NCBI RefSeq assembly: GCF_027744825.2
Contig: NC_071348.1
Location: forward strand, 2,049,563-2,113,562
Reading direction: 5' to 3'
DNA from: Synchiropus splendidus
Taxonomy: Eukaryota; Chordata; Actinopteri; Syngnathiformes; Callionymidae
DNA length: 64,000 nt
Position 1 is the first letter of the stretch. Each line of letters starts with the position of its first letter. The position numbers and the translations under genes were made by a program. Shown here in pieces: positions 1 to 11,200 of this stretch. Under the pieces are notes generated by a model. It was not told the origin of the DNA and ran no database searches. It saw only the letters and a program-made list of their open reading frames with translations.

Positions 1-98
1 CAGACTGGACAGGAAATGTGTAAGAGAGGCGAACCGAGGGATGGAGGTAGCACGGGGAGGAGAAGAGGGAGACTTGACCCAGATTGAGAGTCTAACAA

Positions 99-101
<3 letters not shown>

Positions 102-135
<34 letters not shown>
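102..135. repeat. (CAG)n trinucleotide repeat
   Basis: About 11 uninterrupted CAG units after a short CAA run. No reading frame around it looks coding, so it is treated as a simple repeat. Confidence 0.9.
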
Positions 136-166
136 TGAGTGAGCCGGTGAATGTTTAATAGTGTGC

Positions 167-203
167 CACACACACACACACGCACGCACGCACGCACGCA
201 CAC
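167..203. repeat. (CA)n/(CGCA)n simple repeat
   Basis: A CA run followed by several CGCA units, then CACACGG. It is an ordinary compound microsatellite. Confidence 0.85.
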
Positions 204-722
204 GGCCCGTGCGTTCACACACTGTTGACTGAGACTCCTGTTGCAGCTGTAAGCTCAGGCCTGTTGAATTTTGATGCTGATCATGTGATTTTCGTGAATT
301 TCAAATCCTGCTCTGACCTTGTGCACTAGCAAACCCAGCTTCTGAAGCATTTGCAGGCTCAAAAGAAACCAGTCAATAGTGACTTCGGTCTCAGGTCAAA
401 ACGATCACGTGATTCGCCTTCAATAAAAGCTGGAGAGTGTTAGTGAGAATATTAATCGTGACGTACTGTACAACATGAGACCCACAGTGAAACAGTGAAA
501 GTCACCAACAAATATACACGCAAGCCTACAAAAATAATATACATTAAACAAAGGTATATATATATTTTTATATTTTTGTTTTTATATCATTTATATTCTC
601 ACTGATATACTTTTTAGAAAATTATATTAGTTCTAATCTCATCCTAAATGCATAGTGAATCATGATTTCTAAAGAAAACAATTTATCCTGCACCGTCTTT
701 CTTCATTTGCTTCCTTCTTTGT
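204..722. other. No gene seen
   Basis: AT-rich DNA without a convincing ORF, repeat family or RNA gene. The part at 540-620 is mostly TATA/TTTT low-complexity sequence. Confidence 0.6.
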
Positions 723-1062
723 TCATCCATTCAAATCTGGATCATCCGCTCTGGTCACCCCTGTCCTCCTCTTCAGGTCCTCACATGCCATGAACCTCTC
801 TGCTTGTCGTCCTCTTCTTCTTTTGCCTGGTATGTCCATCTTCATCTTTGAACCTGTCTGGCTTTGCTGACTGAGCCTCCAATATGCTCCATGACTTGCC
901 CCTCTGATATACTGGTTTCCTTCGGAGTCACTCCGAACGAAAACCGTAGCATCTTCCACTCTAACTCTGAGTCAAAGCTACTGACTCTCCATGGTAGGTA
1001 TTGCGATTGCTTCACTGCCACTCTTCTGTCACACAGCACAGACATTGCCATGATTCCCAGTC
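723..1062 (-). mobile_element. LINE 3' end, decayed (reverse transcriptase C-terminal tail)
   Basis: Read on the minus strand in shifted frames, the segment gives KMLRFSFGVTPKE, then YIRGASHGA, then GKRRRGRQAERFMACEDLKR. This order matches the C-terminal tail of many non-LTR retrotransposon ORF2 proteins (MLRW..GVTR.DKI.NEYIRG...GRR.RGRPK.R). The reading frame is broken by shifts and stops, and no upstream RT domain is present. It is a dead, 5'-truncated copy. Confidence 0.6.
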
Positions 1063-2091
1063 TGAGCAAATGGGGAGCAAGAGCCTGTCCCAGCTAGCCA
1101 GGGTGAGGGGCAGAGGGCACCCTACAGTCCTGTCAAATCTGACAACCATTCTCTTTCATTTTGGTCAAAAATTGTTTTTCTTCTTACATATATTTATCTC
1201 TCTTTATTATGAAGCTGTTAGAATGTCTTTTGTAAGTTGGTATGTATTGTCACGATTGTATTTCTGGAAATATTTAGCCATAAAGTGTCTACAAAGCTCA
1301 CGGAAGTCAGATCGGACACAGGTGAAGGAGACTTCCTCCCAGGTCCAGAGGAGAGCAGTGTCTTCTCCCCTCCCCTAGTTTAAAGCACAGTCTGCCAAAT
1401 GAAAAAGAAAAGCCAGAAGGCTCCAGTTGTGAGTGGCATTGTGATTTGTCTCCAGTGGTGTCGCTCGCCTTCTTCGTCCAGCTCGCCTTCCTGCTGTTTG
1501 CCTGGTTTCAGAAGTCAGCACTCCTGTTCATGTTTTCAGCTCCAGTGAGTCACTCTTCTATATCTGTGTGTGCGCGCGCATGTGTGTCTGCTATTTCAGC
1601 ACTTTTCAGCTGTATCGATTCAAAGCAGCCTGCAGGGGGAAAAGCAGGCTCCTCTCCGCCACACGCATGCACAGATGTGTGTACACTTTAACACACAGGC
1701 GTGACTGCACAGTGAGGTGCTCATGACCTGCTCCGGGTTTGTGCAAGCTCCATCGACGCAGCCCTCATTGAAAAGTAAATGTGTGTTAAACACCACGAGC
1801 ACATGTTGTGTGTTCCTGACCTTCACTTGCTGAATCTTATACTCAGCCATGGGTAGGAGAGACCTGAAACTGAGCGGCAACTCAAAGGCTCTATATGTGT
1901 GTGGAGCTGTTCATGGGTGTCACATTACAAGGTCAATCTTTCTGCAGTTTCCTCACATCCAAAATGTATGCTTGGCTAGTGCATGTGAGGATGTTATATA
2001 AATGGTCATTTTGATTCAGAGCAGAATCTGATGTTTGTGGAGCTCGTGAAGCTCACTCATGCAAGCCAGGGAACATACACCTTATAGTAGG
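1063..2091. other. No gene seen
   Basis: Unique-looking non-coding DNA. Short open frames here (such as 1446-1691 +) have no recognisable domain, no splice context and skewed composition, so I treat them as chance. Confidence 0.6.
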
Positions 2092-2104
2092 CTCCACACA
2101 CACT

Positions 2105-2135
<31 letters not shown>

Positions 2136-2184
2136 ACACACACACACACACACAGACACACACACTCTCACACACACACACACT

Positions 2185-2215
<31 letters not shown>

Positions 2216-2332
2216 ACACACACATACACACACACACACACACAAATACACACACACACACACACATACACACACACACACATACACACACACGGAGACA
2301 CACACACAGACACACACACACACACTCACACA
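2092..2332. repeat. Long imperfect (CA)n microsatellite
   Basis: About 240 bases of CA units with occasional GACA, CTCA and TACA variants, which gives Thr-His or Cys-Val frames on either strand. These frames are artefacts of the repeat. Confidence 0.95.
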
Positions 2333-2785
2333 CTCCCTTCCATGCACCAGTGAAGGGAACACAGCAGGTGTGGGTCGAACCTACAGAGACGCATCACACC
2401 TCTCAGTGTCCTGTACTCCTCCGTCGCTGACCTCATCTGAAATTAGATCCAATGGTTATTTCAGGATATCATTTCCAGTCCCAGCAGGAGTAGACCACAA
2501 TTAGCACTTTGTCTCTTCACCTTCCTCCCACAGCAGGACTGGACTCACAATCAGGAAGCAGGAAGGTCCAATGGAACGTGTGAGCATGCAGCCGCCACTC
2601 GGCGAGCCCCGCGGACGGTGCAGTTGCGGTGCGTAACTTGTCACATGTGTGTGTTCAGTTGCTCATACATTTGCATGACTTAGCTTATTCCATTAACATG
2701 GTGAAGCTCCCGGATGCAACAGTTGGCACCACTCATTTTCATCCCTCATGCAGATTCAATACATGCCTACCTAGGCATGTATTAC
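2333..2785. other. No gene seen
   Basis: Non-coding DNA between the CA repeat and the dispersed repeat at 2787; nothing recognisable. Confidence 0.5.
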
Positions 2786-2786
2786 G

Positions 2787-2872
2787 TGTTTTTGGGCTGT
2801 GGGAGGAAAAAGGAGCACCCAGAGGAAACCCACACAGACACAGGGGGACATGGAAACTCCACATGTTGGTCA
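2787..2872 (+). repeat. Dispersed vertebrate repeat (GGGAGGAAA...AGGAAACCCAC type)
   Basis: The text GGCTGTGGGAGGAAAAAGGA followed by AGAGGAAACCCACACAGACA and GGAAACTCCACA is a very widely dispersed motif series in fish genomes. I recognise the repeat but not its parent element. A diverged relative may be at 45265-45325. Confidence 0.6.
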
Positions 2873-3067
2873 TAGGCCTCAAAAATTGCCACCAGTGGCA
2901 CAATAGTTGTCTCACGATTCTTGAGGCACCACGTCCTTCTCACGTTTGCCCTTCTCACCCATGGATTTACAAGATTGGAATGTATATTTCCCCGTCATAT
3001 TCCAATATCGTTCCCCATGAAGTGATTTGGTTTCTCATTTTACCTTGTGAAATATTCTGTACAGCGT

Positions 3068-3225
3068 GAATTAGATTAGATTAGTCCTTTATTTGTCCCA
3101 CAGTGGGGAAATTCAACATATCACAGTCGCAACATGCAGAGACACTAAGGCATCAGAGACGACAAAAGCATCAAAGACACACGCCAAACAACAGCAAACA
3201 GACAGACTCCGAACCAGTTAGAATC
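3068..3225 (-). mobile_element. LINE 3'-terminal fragment
   Basis: Begins with ATTAGATTAGATTAG then TCCTTTATTTGTCCCACAGT and GGGGAAATTCAA, the '..TTTATT.GTCCC....GGAAATTC' signature found at the 3' end of L2/CR1/Rex-type elements in fish. Orientation is inferred from the tail being at the left. No coding part remains. Confidence 0.5.
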
Positions 3226-3365
3226 ACCCAGTGATTTTGATGTTTTGACCATCAGAACCTTATGAGGACCGGCCAAAATGTCCTTACAGAGCAAAATGTC
3301 CTCAGAAGATCAAACATTGGTCCATGCAAGAACATTAAAACACGTACAAACACACACCCCTCCAT
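3226..3365. repeat. Dispersed fish repeat fragment (GTCCTTACA / GTCCTCA type)
   Basis: AACCTTATGAGGACCGGCCA, AAAATGTCCTTACAGAGC and AAAATGTCCTCAG resemble the common teleost repeat rich in 'GTCCCCACA' and running into CA repeats, also seen at 8420-8700. Confidence 0.4.
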
Positions 3366-4999
3366 TAACGGTCTGTACAACAGAATAAAAAAGCAGCACA
3401 GTCAGCCAGAGTTTGCAGATTAAACAAATTCACCGTAAACTGATGAATCACCACTTGCTGATAGTGATATCTCCACAGAGCTGCCATTTCTCTCCGGTAG
3501 CCTTGTCCTTCTAATAAAAATGAAGCAGGAATAAAATCTCTTTCCTGTTTCCCTCCGCTCAACGCTCCACATAATAAAGGCGAAAAATCTGTTTTTGTTA
3601 TTGGATTGAGTCACTTGCCAAACTGATTATTTTCAATTGTGAGGAACAGAGCTGCTGATAAAATGCTGACCAGCAGTGATGAATGCTTTCATATTTCCTC
3701 ACATTGTGCTGAGGCGCACATTTTTGACATATAATGCATCTTTTACACGAAGACTGCGGGGGACACAGGTATATGCAACAGAGCACTGCCTGCTGCTTTC
3801 CAGATCGTCCTCTCGGGTGGATTCGCCAGCGCCCAACTGGCCCTGACCTGCGTCCACACGTCCACTCAAAAACTCCATCTTCCTCTTTCTGGTGTGTTTC
3901 ATCCCATGTTTCAACATGTTTCAACATGTTTTCATCTTCAAAATATTGAAGCAGGAATAATCCGAACCTGGCTGCTTACTAACACCAAAAAGACAGCAGA
4001 TGGAAAGACTGTTTGATGAAAACAGGACTTGCAAAATGAAGTAGGGACTTTATACCAATTGTCAATAACCGGAGAGCCGTGAAAGAAACAGAGGCATCTT
4101 AGGACGTTCGTTTGACATATGAAATATTGGGCAGTGTGCTGGGGTTATTGAAAGTGAAAAATATAGAGAAAACTCCGTCCCCAAGATGTTATCTATCGAT
4201 TTATTGTCGGTTTTACCGTGATTCTTACTCTTACTTCAGACATTAAGCCTCAAGACAAACACTTGCACAAACAAAAATGTACAAAAGACTTGAGTACAGC
4301 CTCCAGGCTCACTGCTCAGGCTGTCACTTTCTTATTTGTTTGGATTCTTGCAGAAGTATACCACGCCGCGCTACATAAAACAAGCCTTCCTGTCTGGCTG
4401 TGCTGTTGCTGTACTGCACTGCATCCACTTGTCTTTTATTCCTTCTTTCTGCTTGGCGTCACACTGCATTTATCTGAGTTACATGTGAACATTTACCTGC
4501 AGAAGTGTGAAGAGCCATTTTATATTGCACCACCTCCTCTCTCTTGCTGCTGTGGGACAGAGATCATTCATCTCAGATGGAAGTGCAGCTCCTCTGGACG
4601 TGTGTGTGTGTGTGTGTGTGTGTCGGCTCGCGCCAGTGTTCGCTGCTCAGTTTGTCAGTGCCCATTTGTAAGCGAGTTTGGGAGGGTAATTATGTGCACG
4701 TATGGCTCCCAGTCTGTGTGCGACTTGCTAATTTGATTAACGGGTGTAAACAGTTAAACTAACTGTAATGACTAGCAAGCAGCCTGCCGCTGTAGCCAGT
4801 GGGCTCCTCACTGATATGACCGTCATCATGAAGAGAAGCCAGCAGAGCAGTGTGTGTGTGTGTCTGCATCATGGATGGATGAGTGCTTGACACCCTGCGT
4901 GTCAGTGTCTACACTTCCATATCATGGAATCCTCTCTTCACCCTTGTGTACTGCCAGTAAATCTTTCAAGTGCAGTGGACAGCAGAGTTGCTAGAACCT
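3366..4999. other. No gene seen; contains (GT)n at 4602-4623
   Basis: Unique-looking sequence. The longest frame (4218-4736 +) crosses a GT repeat and lacks any known domain. The sequence at 4115-4215 has short ATATTGGGCAG and TTATCTATCGAT motifs reminiscent of eroded TIR elements, but this is weak. Confidence 0.5.
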
Positions 5000-5595
5000 G
5001 TTCCACCGAGAAGCCTGGACCAGCCTTTTTCGACCGGCTGTTTTTAAATGCGCCTCCAGTTTGAGCAGACACTTTCACGACAGAACGATGGAGGGAGTGA
5101 TCTTGTCGGACCCCGACGTGACGTCTCACTTCAAAACTTTCTAGATACTCATAGACGTTCAAAGTTTGCTTTGTGGTCTAAAAGTTGGCAAAATCTAAAT
5201 GCACAACACAAAATAAATGTGCTCCAAAATGTGAAGAGCGAAAGAGTCATTGTTTTTGTGAAGCAAGTTCAGGCAAAGAAGCTGAGGGTTTGTCAGGAAA
5301 TAATCAAACCATGCAAAAGACAAGTGATAAAAATGAAACAGTTGTTTTAAGTAAATGAATAAACCATGATATATATTTCTCCATATTGCCCAGCCCTTTC
5401 TGGACACGTTTAAAACAAATATCTTTTCTGCGATGTGTTTCTGCAAACAGCCTGGCAAAATAACCAGCGAGTGTCAGTAGCTACAGTTTTCACAACTGAA
5501 TAGGGATTTTCTATTGAACAATTGTGCTTTGACCGAGGTTCCTCTGGTGGTGTTTTTCAATGAACCAAGGGTGCCGTGGCTAGAAAAAGCTTGAA
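5000..5595 (-). mobile_element. Mosaic non-autonomous DNA element, copy A
   Basis: Read on the minus strand from 5595 it has TTTCTAGCCACGGCACCC, GGTTCATTGAAAAA, ACTGACACTCGCTGG and TTATTTTGCCAGGCTG, matching copy B (41991) in the same order. After an extra segment that begins with AAGGGCTGGGCAATATGG, it continues into the core TTTTGAAGTGAGACGTCACG (complement at 5119-5138), shared with copies B and C (49195). No transposase is seen. The superfamily is probably hAT, inferred from the style of the ends. Confidence 0.6.
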
Positions 5596-5999
5596 CAACG
5601 CACTTCAAAAACATGACACGACAGAATATTTCTTCACTGTTTCATCATGTTTCATTTTAATGCCTGTTTTCATAGCAGGGAAGAAGAAGAAGCAACTACT
5701 ATTCTGGAGCAGGGTCTTCAGAGAGCTCCCTGGGAACTATTCTCTTCTCAACACCGGAACAAAGCTGTAGCACACGGATCTGAAGGACTTCAAAATTATT
5801 GATCTATTATCGGTCAATGGATAGATAAACTTTATTTGACCAGTATTTAAACTTTCTCGCTGAACTCTGGGGATGGAGGGATCCGACCTCATTGTAGTTT
5901 GTCATGTCTCACTGTGGTTCAAGTAACGCGTCCTGTTAAAACACATCCTGACATAGTCACATTTTGGAATCAGCAAAGCAGCTATAACTTGACACAGAG
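5596..5999. other. No gene seen
   Basis: Short unique stretch between two transposon fragments; nothing supported. Confidence 0.5.
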
Positions 6000-6480
6000 C
6001 AGTGGTTCCCAACCCCCGGCCCGGGGACTGGTGCCGGTCCGTGGATCGATTGGTACCGGGCCGCCGTTTTGTGTATTATCCTAGTCTGAAGGATCTTATT
6101 TGGAAAAACCTCGGTCACTTGAGGGCCAAAATGTAACTCACAAGCTCACAAAATGAGTAGGAAACAGCCGTCTTTGGAATGTTTTTTTGTAAAGAGGAAA
6201 AGGCTCATTGAAGACACACAACTTCCAAGAAGAAGAACGTTTTTGACAGACAAGAGGAGGAGTCGTACTTGAAATATGGTTGGTGATTCCCACGTGCCAA
6301 GCACACAAACATGCAGAGGCCTTATCTGACGAAAAGCTCCTGGGTCACGTTCAAATGGTGAAGCGTGGAGCGGTCCAGCAGACTACGTCTGACACAGGTG
6401 GATCATCATTTATTTGGTTAACCACAGACAAGGCAGCGGTACTAAAACGTGTTGGAGTAAAAGTGCTGTAAAAACATCTC
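6000..6480 (+). mobile_element. hAT transposon 5' fragment with broken transposase start, copy 1
   Basis: Starts at CAGTGGTTCCCAACCCCCGG followed by a GGTCCGTGG / TACCGGGCCG terminal region, the typical end of a hAT family also known from SCAND3/ZBED-type host genes. An ATG at 6153 opens MSRKQPSLECFFVKRKRL, the start of this transposase type. The frame then shifts near 6245 (the ESYLKYG motif is readable only in another frame) and hits stops. The BED finger and catalytic core are missing, so this is a dead 5' fragment. A sister copy lies at 29290-29607 in the other orientation. Confidence 0.8.
6153..6272 (+). pseudogene. hAT transposase N-terminus, truncated by frameshift
   Basis: Thirty-nine codons from MSRKQPSLE to a TGA. 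It matches the N-terminal start of SCAND3/ZBED-like hAT transposases (MSRKQ...SFF.KRKR). The following conserved ESYLKYG is out of frame, so the product would be non-functional. Confidence 0.7.
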
Positions 6481-8419
6481 TAACCTACTTACAGTCGGCT
6501 GTTTCATCTGCAGGAGTTTGACGGCGCTCTTCTCCAATCGCCTGCACATTTAGTTTGTGGCGACTGGCAAACACATTTGTGAAAACAAGGATCTCAGTTC
6601 TGGCCACTCGCAAAAAACACAGGCATGAAAGCTCCAAAGCAGAGATGCTAATAAACAGAAAGCACACAAATATGCGCGCCGCGGCACTCACACAGCAGCA
6701 GAATGCAACTGGGAGGCTGTTCCCCTGCCTTGCCTGGAGAGGGAGAAGCTTATTATGGAGCCTTATTGAAGGCTTCAAAGAGTCTAAATTAGAGTGGAGA
6801 GGAGGGATTAGGGGCTGAAAGTGAGTGAGGGAGGAGGAGTGAAGAGGAGAAGAGAGAGGAAAAGAGGACCATAGAAATGGCGGAGAAAGGAAATCAGAGG
6901 AGAAGGTTGGGCAGGACGCACAGGAGGAGAGGAGCCCAGGAGTGGCTGAGGCAAGAGCAGGTTCTCAGTGGGTTGTTGAGAAGAAAGCTTTATAAAAAAA
7001 GCAGCCAGAGAAAATATCAGCTGCAGTTCGGCTGTTGAAGGCAACAGAAGACAAATAATCACATGCCAACATACTTCTAAGAGACAACAGCAAACATCCA
7101 AACCATGTGGTTGTCAGCCTGGACATAGATGAGTAGCCCATCAACAGATGAACAAACACAACCATGTTCTCCTGAGTGGCGGTCACAGCATCAGAAAGTC
7201 TGGGTTGCCCTGGTCAACAGCACATACACAGCACTCTTCAGAATAAAACCCCAGACTTGTTTTAATTCCGTTTGATGAATGAAAGGAAACATATCTAATG
7301 GGAATAGAAGGTCTTGTGTTTGCAGCGGAGTGAAACTGCAGGATCCAAAATACTGACATTGTACTAAGTTTCAATCTGCTCTCTGCACAATAGAGGAGCA
7401 GTGAGGAAAGAAACAAAGACCAATGGAAAGTAAATGACAAATGAGCAGGGAGGATTTGACCTAGAGGGATGTGAAAAGGCTGTCAAGGTTGCCAAACATG
7501 GAGCAGAAGCAAAAGACAAGAGAGGGAAGAAAAAGAGAATGAGATCAGAGGAGAAGAACAGAAAGGAGGAGAAGATAAGAGGCTGGAGGAGCTGAAGGGG
7601 AGAAGAGGAATAGAGGGCGAGTGGTGAGACACCAAGAGACTGTCAAGGTCTCCGCACGGGCTGCAGTGGCGCGGACCTTGAGGGATTGGTTAAGCAGCAG
7701 TGACCTGTTAGTCATGGTCACACATACAAACACACAGAGGCGACAACACAAATCAATGAGAGGAGACAGACGTTGTTGAGCGATCAGGCTTCGGTGGAGT
7801 TCAGGGTTAATCCTGTTGGCCTTGTGCTTACTCATTTGTTTATCAGACATTTTGACTGGAAGAGGTGTTGACCCAGATTTGGGATATTCATAAGGCAAAT
7901 GTCTGTCGGCCTGCAGTCACATGCAGAAGCTTCTGTGGCTGACTGGTGCTCACCCTCTAACCACAGGTTGAACAAAAGGAGTGGCGTGTTTTAATGAGGG
8001 CTGGCAAATCAGCGCCTAGCTTCGTGATCAAGAGCGTCTCTGTTCGATATTAAATAAATACAGCCAGTTGTTTATGCAATCCTGAAAATCTAGTCCACAT
8101 CAATGCCAAACAGCAACATTGAATGTAATAAGATTATCTTTCTTCTTCCTGCAAGCTAAAGCAATTTGGGTCAGTTCGACTTTCTGGAGAGCCTTGTTCA
8201 CTCCTTAAAAATGAGGCACCAAAAGAAAAAAAAATTCTGTCAGATACACATCGGAAAAAGAGGCTCCCAAACAGACAGTTTGAAATAGGGTTCTGTGGTT
8301 TCCCTTTCCATGAGGATTATTGTTGCAGAAGAGGGTTAGTTTTGGACCTCTGTGGGGCCAGGATGGTATATGTATATGTTTACATGGTTTTGATGAGTCC
8401 CTGCATCACACTGTGTCAA
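6481..8419. other. No gene seen; two polypurine tracts
   Basis: The + strand is strongly purine-rich (GGA/GAGA) at 6795-6960 and 7500-7620. These asymmetric tracts give Pro/Ser/Leu-rich chance frames on the minus strand. The rest is unique non-coding DNA. Confidence 0.6.
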
Positions 8420-8700
8420 TTACCTCTGTTTGTGTTTATCCTACTTTTGGGAGAACAATTCTTTCTGGACAAAACACTATCTTTGTGAGTACCATATGAC
8501 TTGGTGGGGACATTTGGCTGAACCCCACGAGGTTAAGCCTCAATTTGAGGATGAAAATGGTGGTCTAACTGGGTTCCAGTTTGGCTCAGAGTCCTGGTTC
8601 AGGTTAGCCATGTGTCTAGGAGGGTTAGGTTTAAGGTGAGAGGCTGGGGAAAGGGTAACACCCCCACAATGTCCCCACAGGGTGAGAAATACAAGTGAGC
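8420..8700. repeat. Dispersed fish repeat (GTGGGGACATTTGG ... GTCCCCACAGG)
   Basis: Has the ordered motifs TTGGTGGGGACATTTGGCTG, CCCACGAGGTTAAG, GGGTTAGGTTTAAGG and AATGTCCCCACAGG of a repeat very common in teleosts. The parent class is unknown to me. Confidence 0.55.
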
Positions 8701-8774
8701 GGGTGTGGATGTAGAGCATGACGAAGCAGCAGGAGACACCACGTGTCAGATTGTTGCTGTGTTTGTGGAGTCTT

Positions 8775-8850
8775 TGTCATGTCAAACTTAAGGTCAGAGG
8801 GCCATGTCCGGCCCACGATGTAACTGTGTGGCCCCTTAATAACAAGCACT
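8775..8850 (+). mobile_element. hAT-like terminal fragment
   Basis: GTCAAACTTAAGGTCAGAGG then GCCATGTCCGGCCCACGATG resembles the ends of non-autonomous hAT elements (TCAAACT..GG.CCGGGGGCCA..TCCGGCCC). Only one end is seen. Confidence 0.45.
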
Positions 8851-9686
8851 GCCATATCACGTGTCAAATATGCACTGCAGCGGTAGGTTCGTGTCACGCA
8901 ATAATCCGGTCATTGTCAATTTAGGTTTGACACCTCCGCTTTATAGACGTGATATTGAAGAACGTGGGGGAAGTGATGAATGACGCAGGGCTCCGGCTGA
9001 CTGATGCAGACAGGAAGCCAGTTCATTCAGATGAGGCCGGTGCCTTCCCTCTCTGTCTCCTCCCGTGGCCCCTTCTCTTCCAACCAATATGTGTGTGTCA
9101 GCAGCTCGCTCAGGCAGGATAATTCAGTTCTCACTCTGCGGATAAGGACTTCTATCCAGCTTTAGTCTGTCACAACATTTGTTCCACATTTAAATTAGAC
9201 TGCCGCACCGGGATGATTGCATATAGATTTGCAAGGGGGGTGGAGAGGGGGTAAGCAAGTGGAAGACAGGGTGAGCGAAGAGGAAGCACATGAAAGACGA
9301 AGAGACTGTAGGAAAGAGGCAGAAGACACAAAGGAGCAGCACTACTTCTTCCCGCCACAAACAAGTGTTGTTTCACCAGCAGCCCCCATGACAACTGGCC
9401 TGGATTCTGATCACATAACAACACACATCTGTAATAAATAGGCTGGAAACAGGCACAGCACGTGGGACTGCATCAAACAGTGGAAGCACATTCCACAACT
9501 GCCACAGACGGTGAAGAGCACAGCCAGCCAACAGACCTGCTTACTGGCAGTAAGGTAGGTGTCATCATAACAAGACGGTTTTGATGAATTAATGAGTGAA
9601 AAACAAAAGGCGAAGGATGGAAGCACAAACTATTTCTTTCTGTTTCGCGACTTGAAATGTGTCAAATCTGTTTGAGATGACTTAAC
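8851..9686. other. No gene seen
   Basis: Unique-looking non-coding DNA without recognisable features. Confidence 0.55.
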
Positions 9687-10111
9687 TATCCATCCATCTT
9701 CATCTGCTTATCCGTTGCCAAGTCGCGGGGGCAGCAGCGTCAGAAGGCCACGCCAAACGCCCTTCTCCCAGGCAACATCCACCAGGTCCAACTGGGGGAT
9801 CCCCAGACGGCCCCTGGCCAGTGTAGAGAGCTCACCCCCGGGTCGAAGATTCAGCGGTAAATAGAAAGCTCTCTCTTACACCCAACAGTGCGGTAGAGCG
9901 ACTGAAATACCGCCCCTGCTGCACTCTCTAACTCCCTTACCCCCCTGACTCAAGAACAAAACCCCAAGACACTTCAAGCTCTCCACTTGAGGCAGGGACA
10001 CATTCCTTACCCGGAGAGAGCACTCCACCCTTTACCAGTTGAGAACCATGGCCTCAGACTTAGAGGTGCCGATCCTCATTCCAGCCGCTTCACACTCAGA
10101 TGCAAACCAAT
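9687..10111 (-). mobile_element. LINE 3' end, decayed (minus strand), same family as 19155-19610
   Basis: On the minus strand it reads CEAAGMRIGTSKSEAMVLN, SLPQVESLKCLGVLF and LGIPQLDLVDVAWEKGVWRG, the C-terminal part of a fish non-LTR retrotransposon ORF2, followed by the (TGGA)n-like tail (ATCCATCC at the left edge). Stops and deletions interrupt it. The 5' part with the RT catalytic motif is absent, as is usual for 5'-truncated insertions. Confidence 0.75.
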
Positions 10112-10997
10112 ATAAATTCATTTCTTCAACTGAGTCTGGCCTCCACACATTACAGACGACACTTTTGATGGAGAAGCTACATTCAAATCTCATCAATAAA
10201 GACTCGGGACGTCAGTATGAAACCGTCACCGTCATATCCTTTCATTTGAACCATTTCAGCAGGCAGTTTCACCCACCGCGCCCGAGACTAAGGCACCAGT
10301 TGTACATTTCCAGCTCATCTCTGCTGCTGCTGCTCACTATGGAGGTGATGACCTGGTGTTTTCTCAAACTCCACCTGCCAATGAACCACACACGGAAATG
10401 ACCATGACTGCCTGTAAGACAATGAAACTCCGATGTCCAGACGGAACACACAGAAGTCACTTCAATGTCAGTTCCAGTGGCGGATCACAACATCGCTCAG
10501 TGAACTTATTTACGTTGCCAGGCTGTCAAATAATAATTGTTGGAGTCATTGCTTAAATATTTATTATCCCATTGTGGCTGTGGGGTAATAGTGGCTGTCC
10601 AGCTATCAGAAGGTTATTGGAATCAATCCCAGCATCCCCTGGAGACCGGGTGTCCTTGAGCAAGACAATGAATGTAATTGCTTCTGATGAACAGGTTGAC
10701 AGCTTGCATGCAGCCGCACCGTCCGTGTGGGTGCCGATGGCGAGCAAGGAAAGCCTCTGGAGCTGAGAGAGGAAGAAAGGTCTGCAGGACGGATTTGCTT
10801 CAGATAAACAGGGATTTGTACAGTCAGGGAACAGAGCTGTTTCAGTTCGTCTTTCACTGTCTGCCACCATCTTAAGGGGGGCATTTCACGGGCCGATGAA
10901 CGCTGAGGGTGTAAACCATAAACACTCAGCAAATGTAGCTGGGACTTTCATTACGATGAATTAATGACAACAAAAAAAATCATTTCATCTAAGATTA
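10112..10997. other. No gene seen
   Basis: No coding exon or repeat recognised. Frames of 60-120 codons overlap on both strands, which suggests chance. Confidence 0.55.
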
Positions 10998-11200
10998 TAA
11001 AAGTGAAATTCCAATACAAATATTTTCAAGACATTAAAAGAGCTTTAGTTTGAATAAGGTGAACTTTGTGATTTATTGTGCTGTTGTCAAACAAAGTACA
11101 TTTGTTATATAAATATTCTATATATATTCTATACTATTATATTTTAGATTAATATTTGTAATCAAATCCCACCCCTGCACTAGTTTTTAGTCATCATAAG
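10998..11200 (+). repeat. Dispersed repeat shared with 56180-56460
   Basis: ATTCCAATACAAATATTTTC, AAAAGAGCTTTAGTTTGAA, GTGATTTATTG and AATCAAATCCCACCCC recur in the same order and orientation at 56180-56460. It is probably an eroded transposable element of unknown class. Confidence 0.6.

Noticed and set aside
2059..2430. 123-codon Thr-His frame and its Cys-Val shadows
   Set aside because: Produced entirely by the CA microsatellite.
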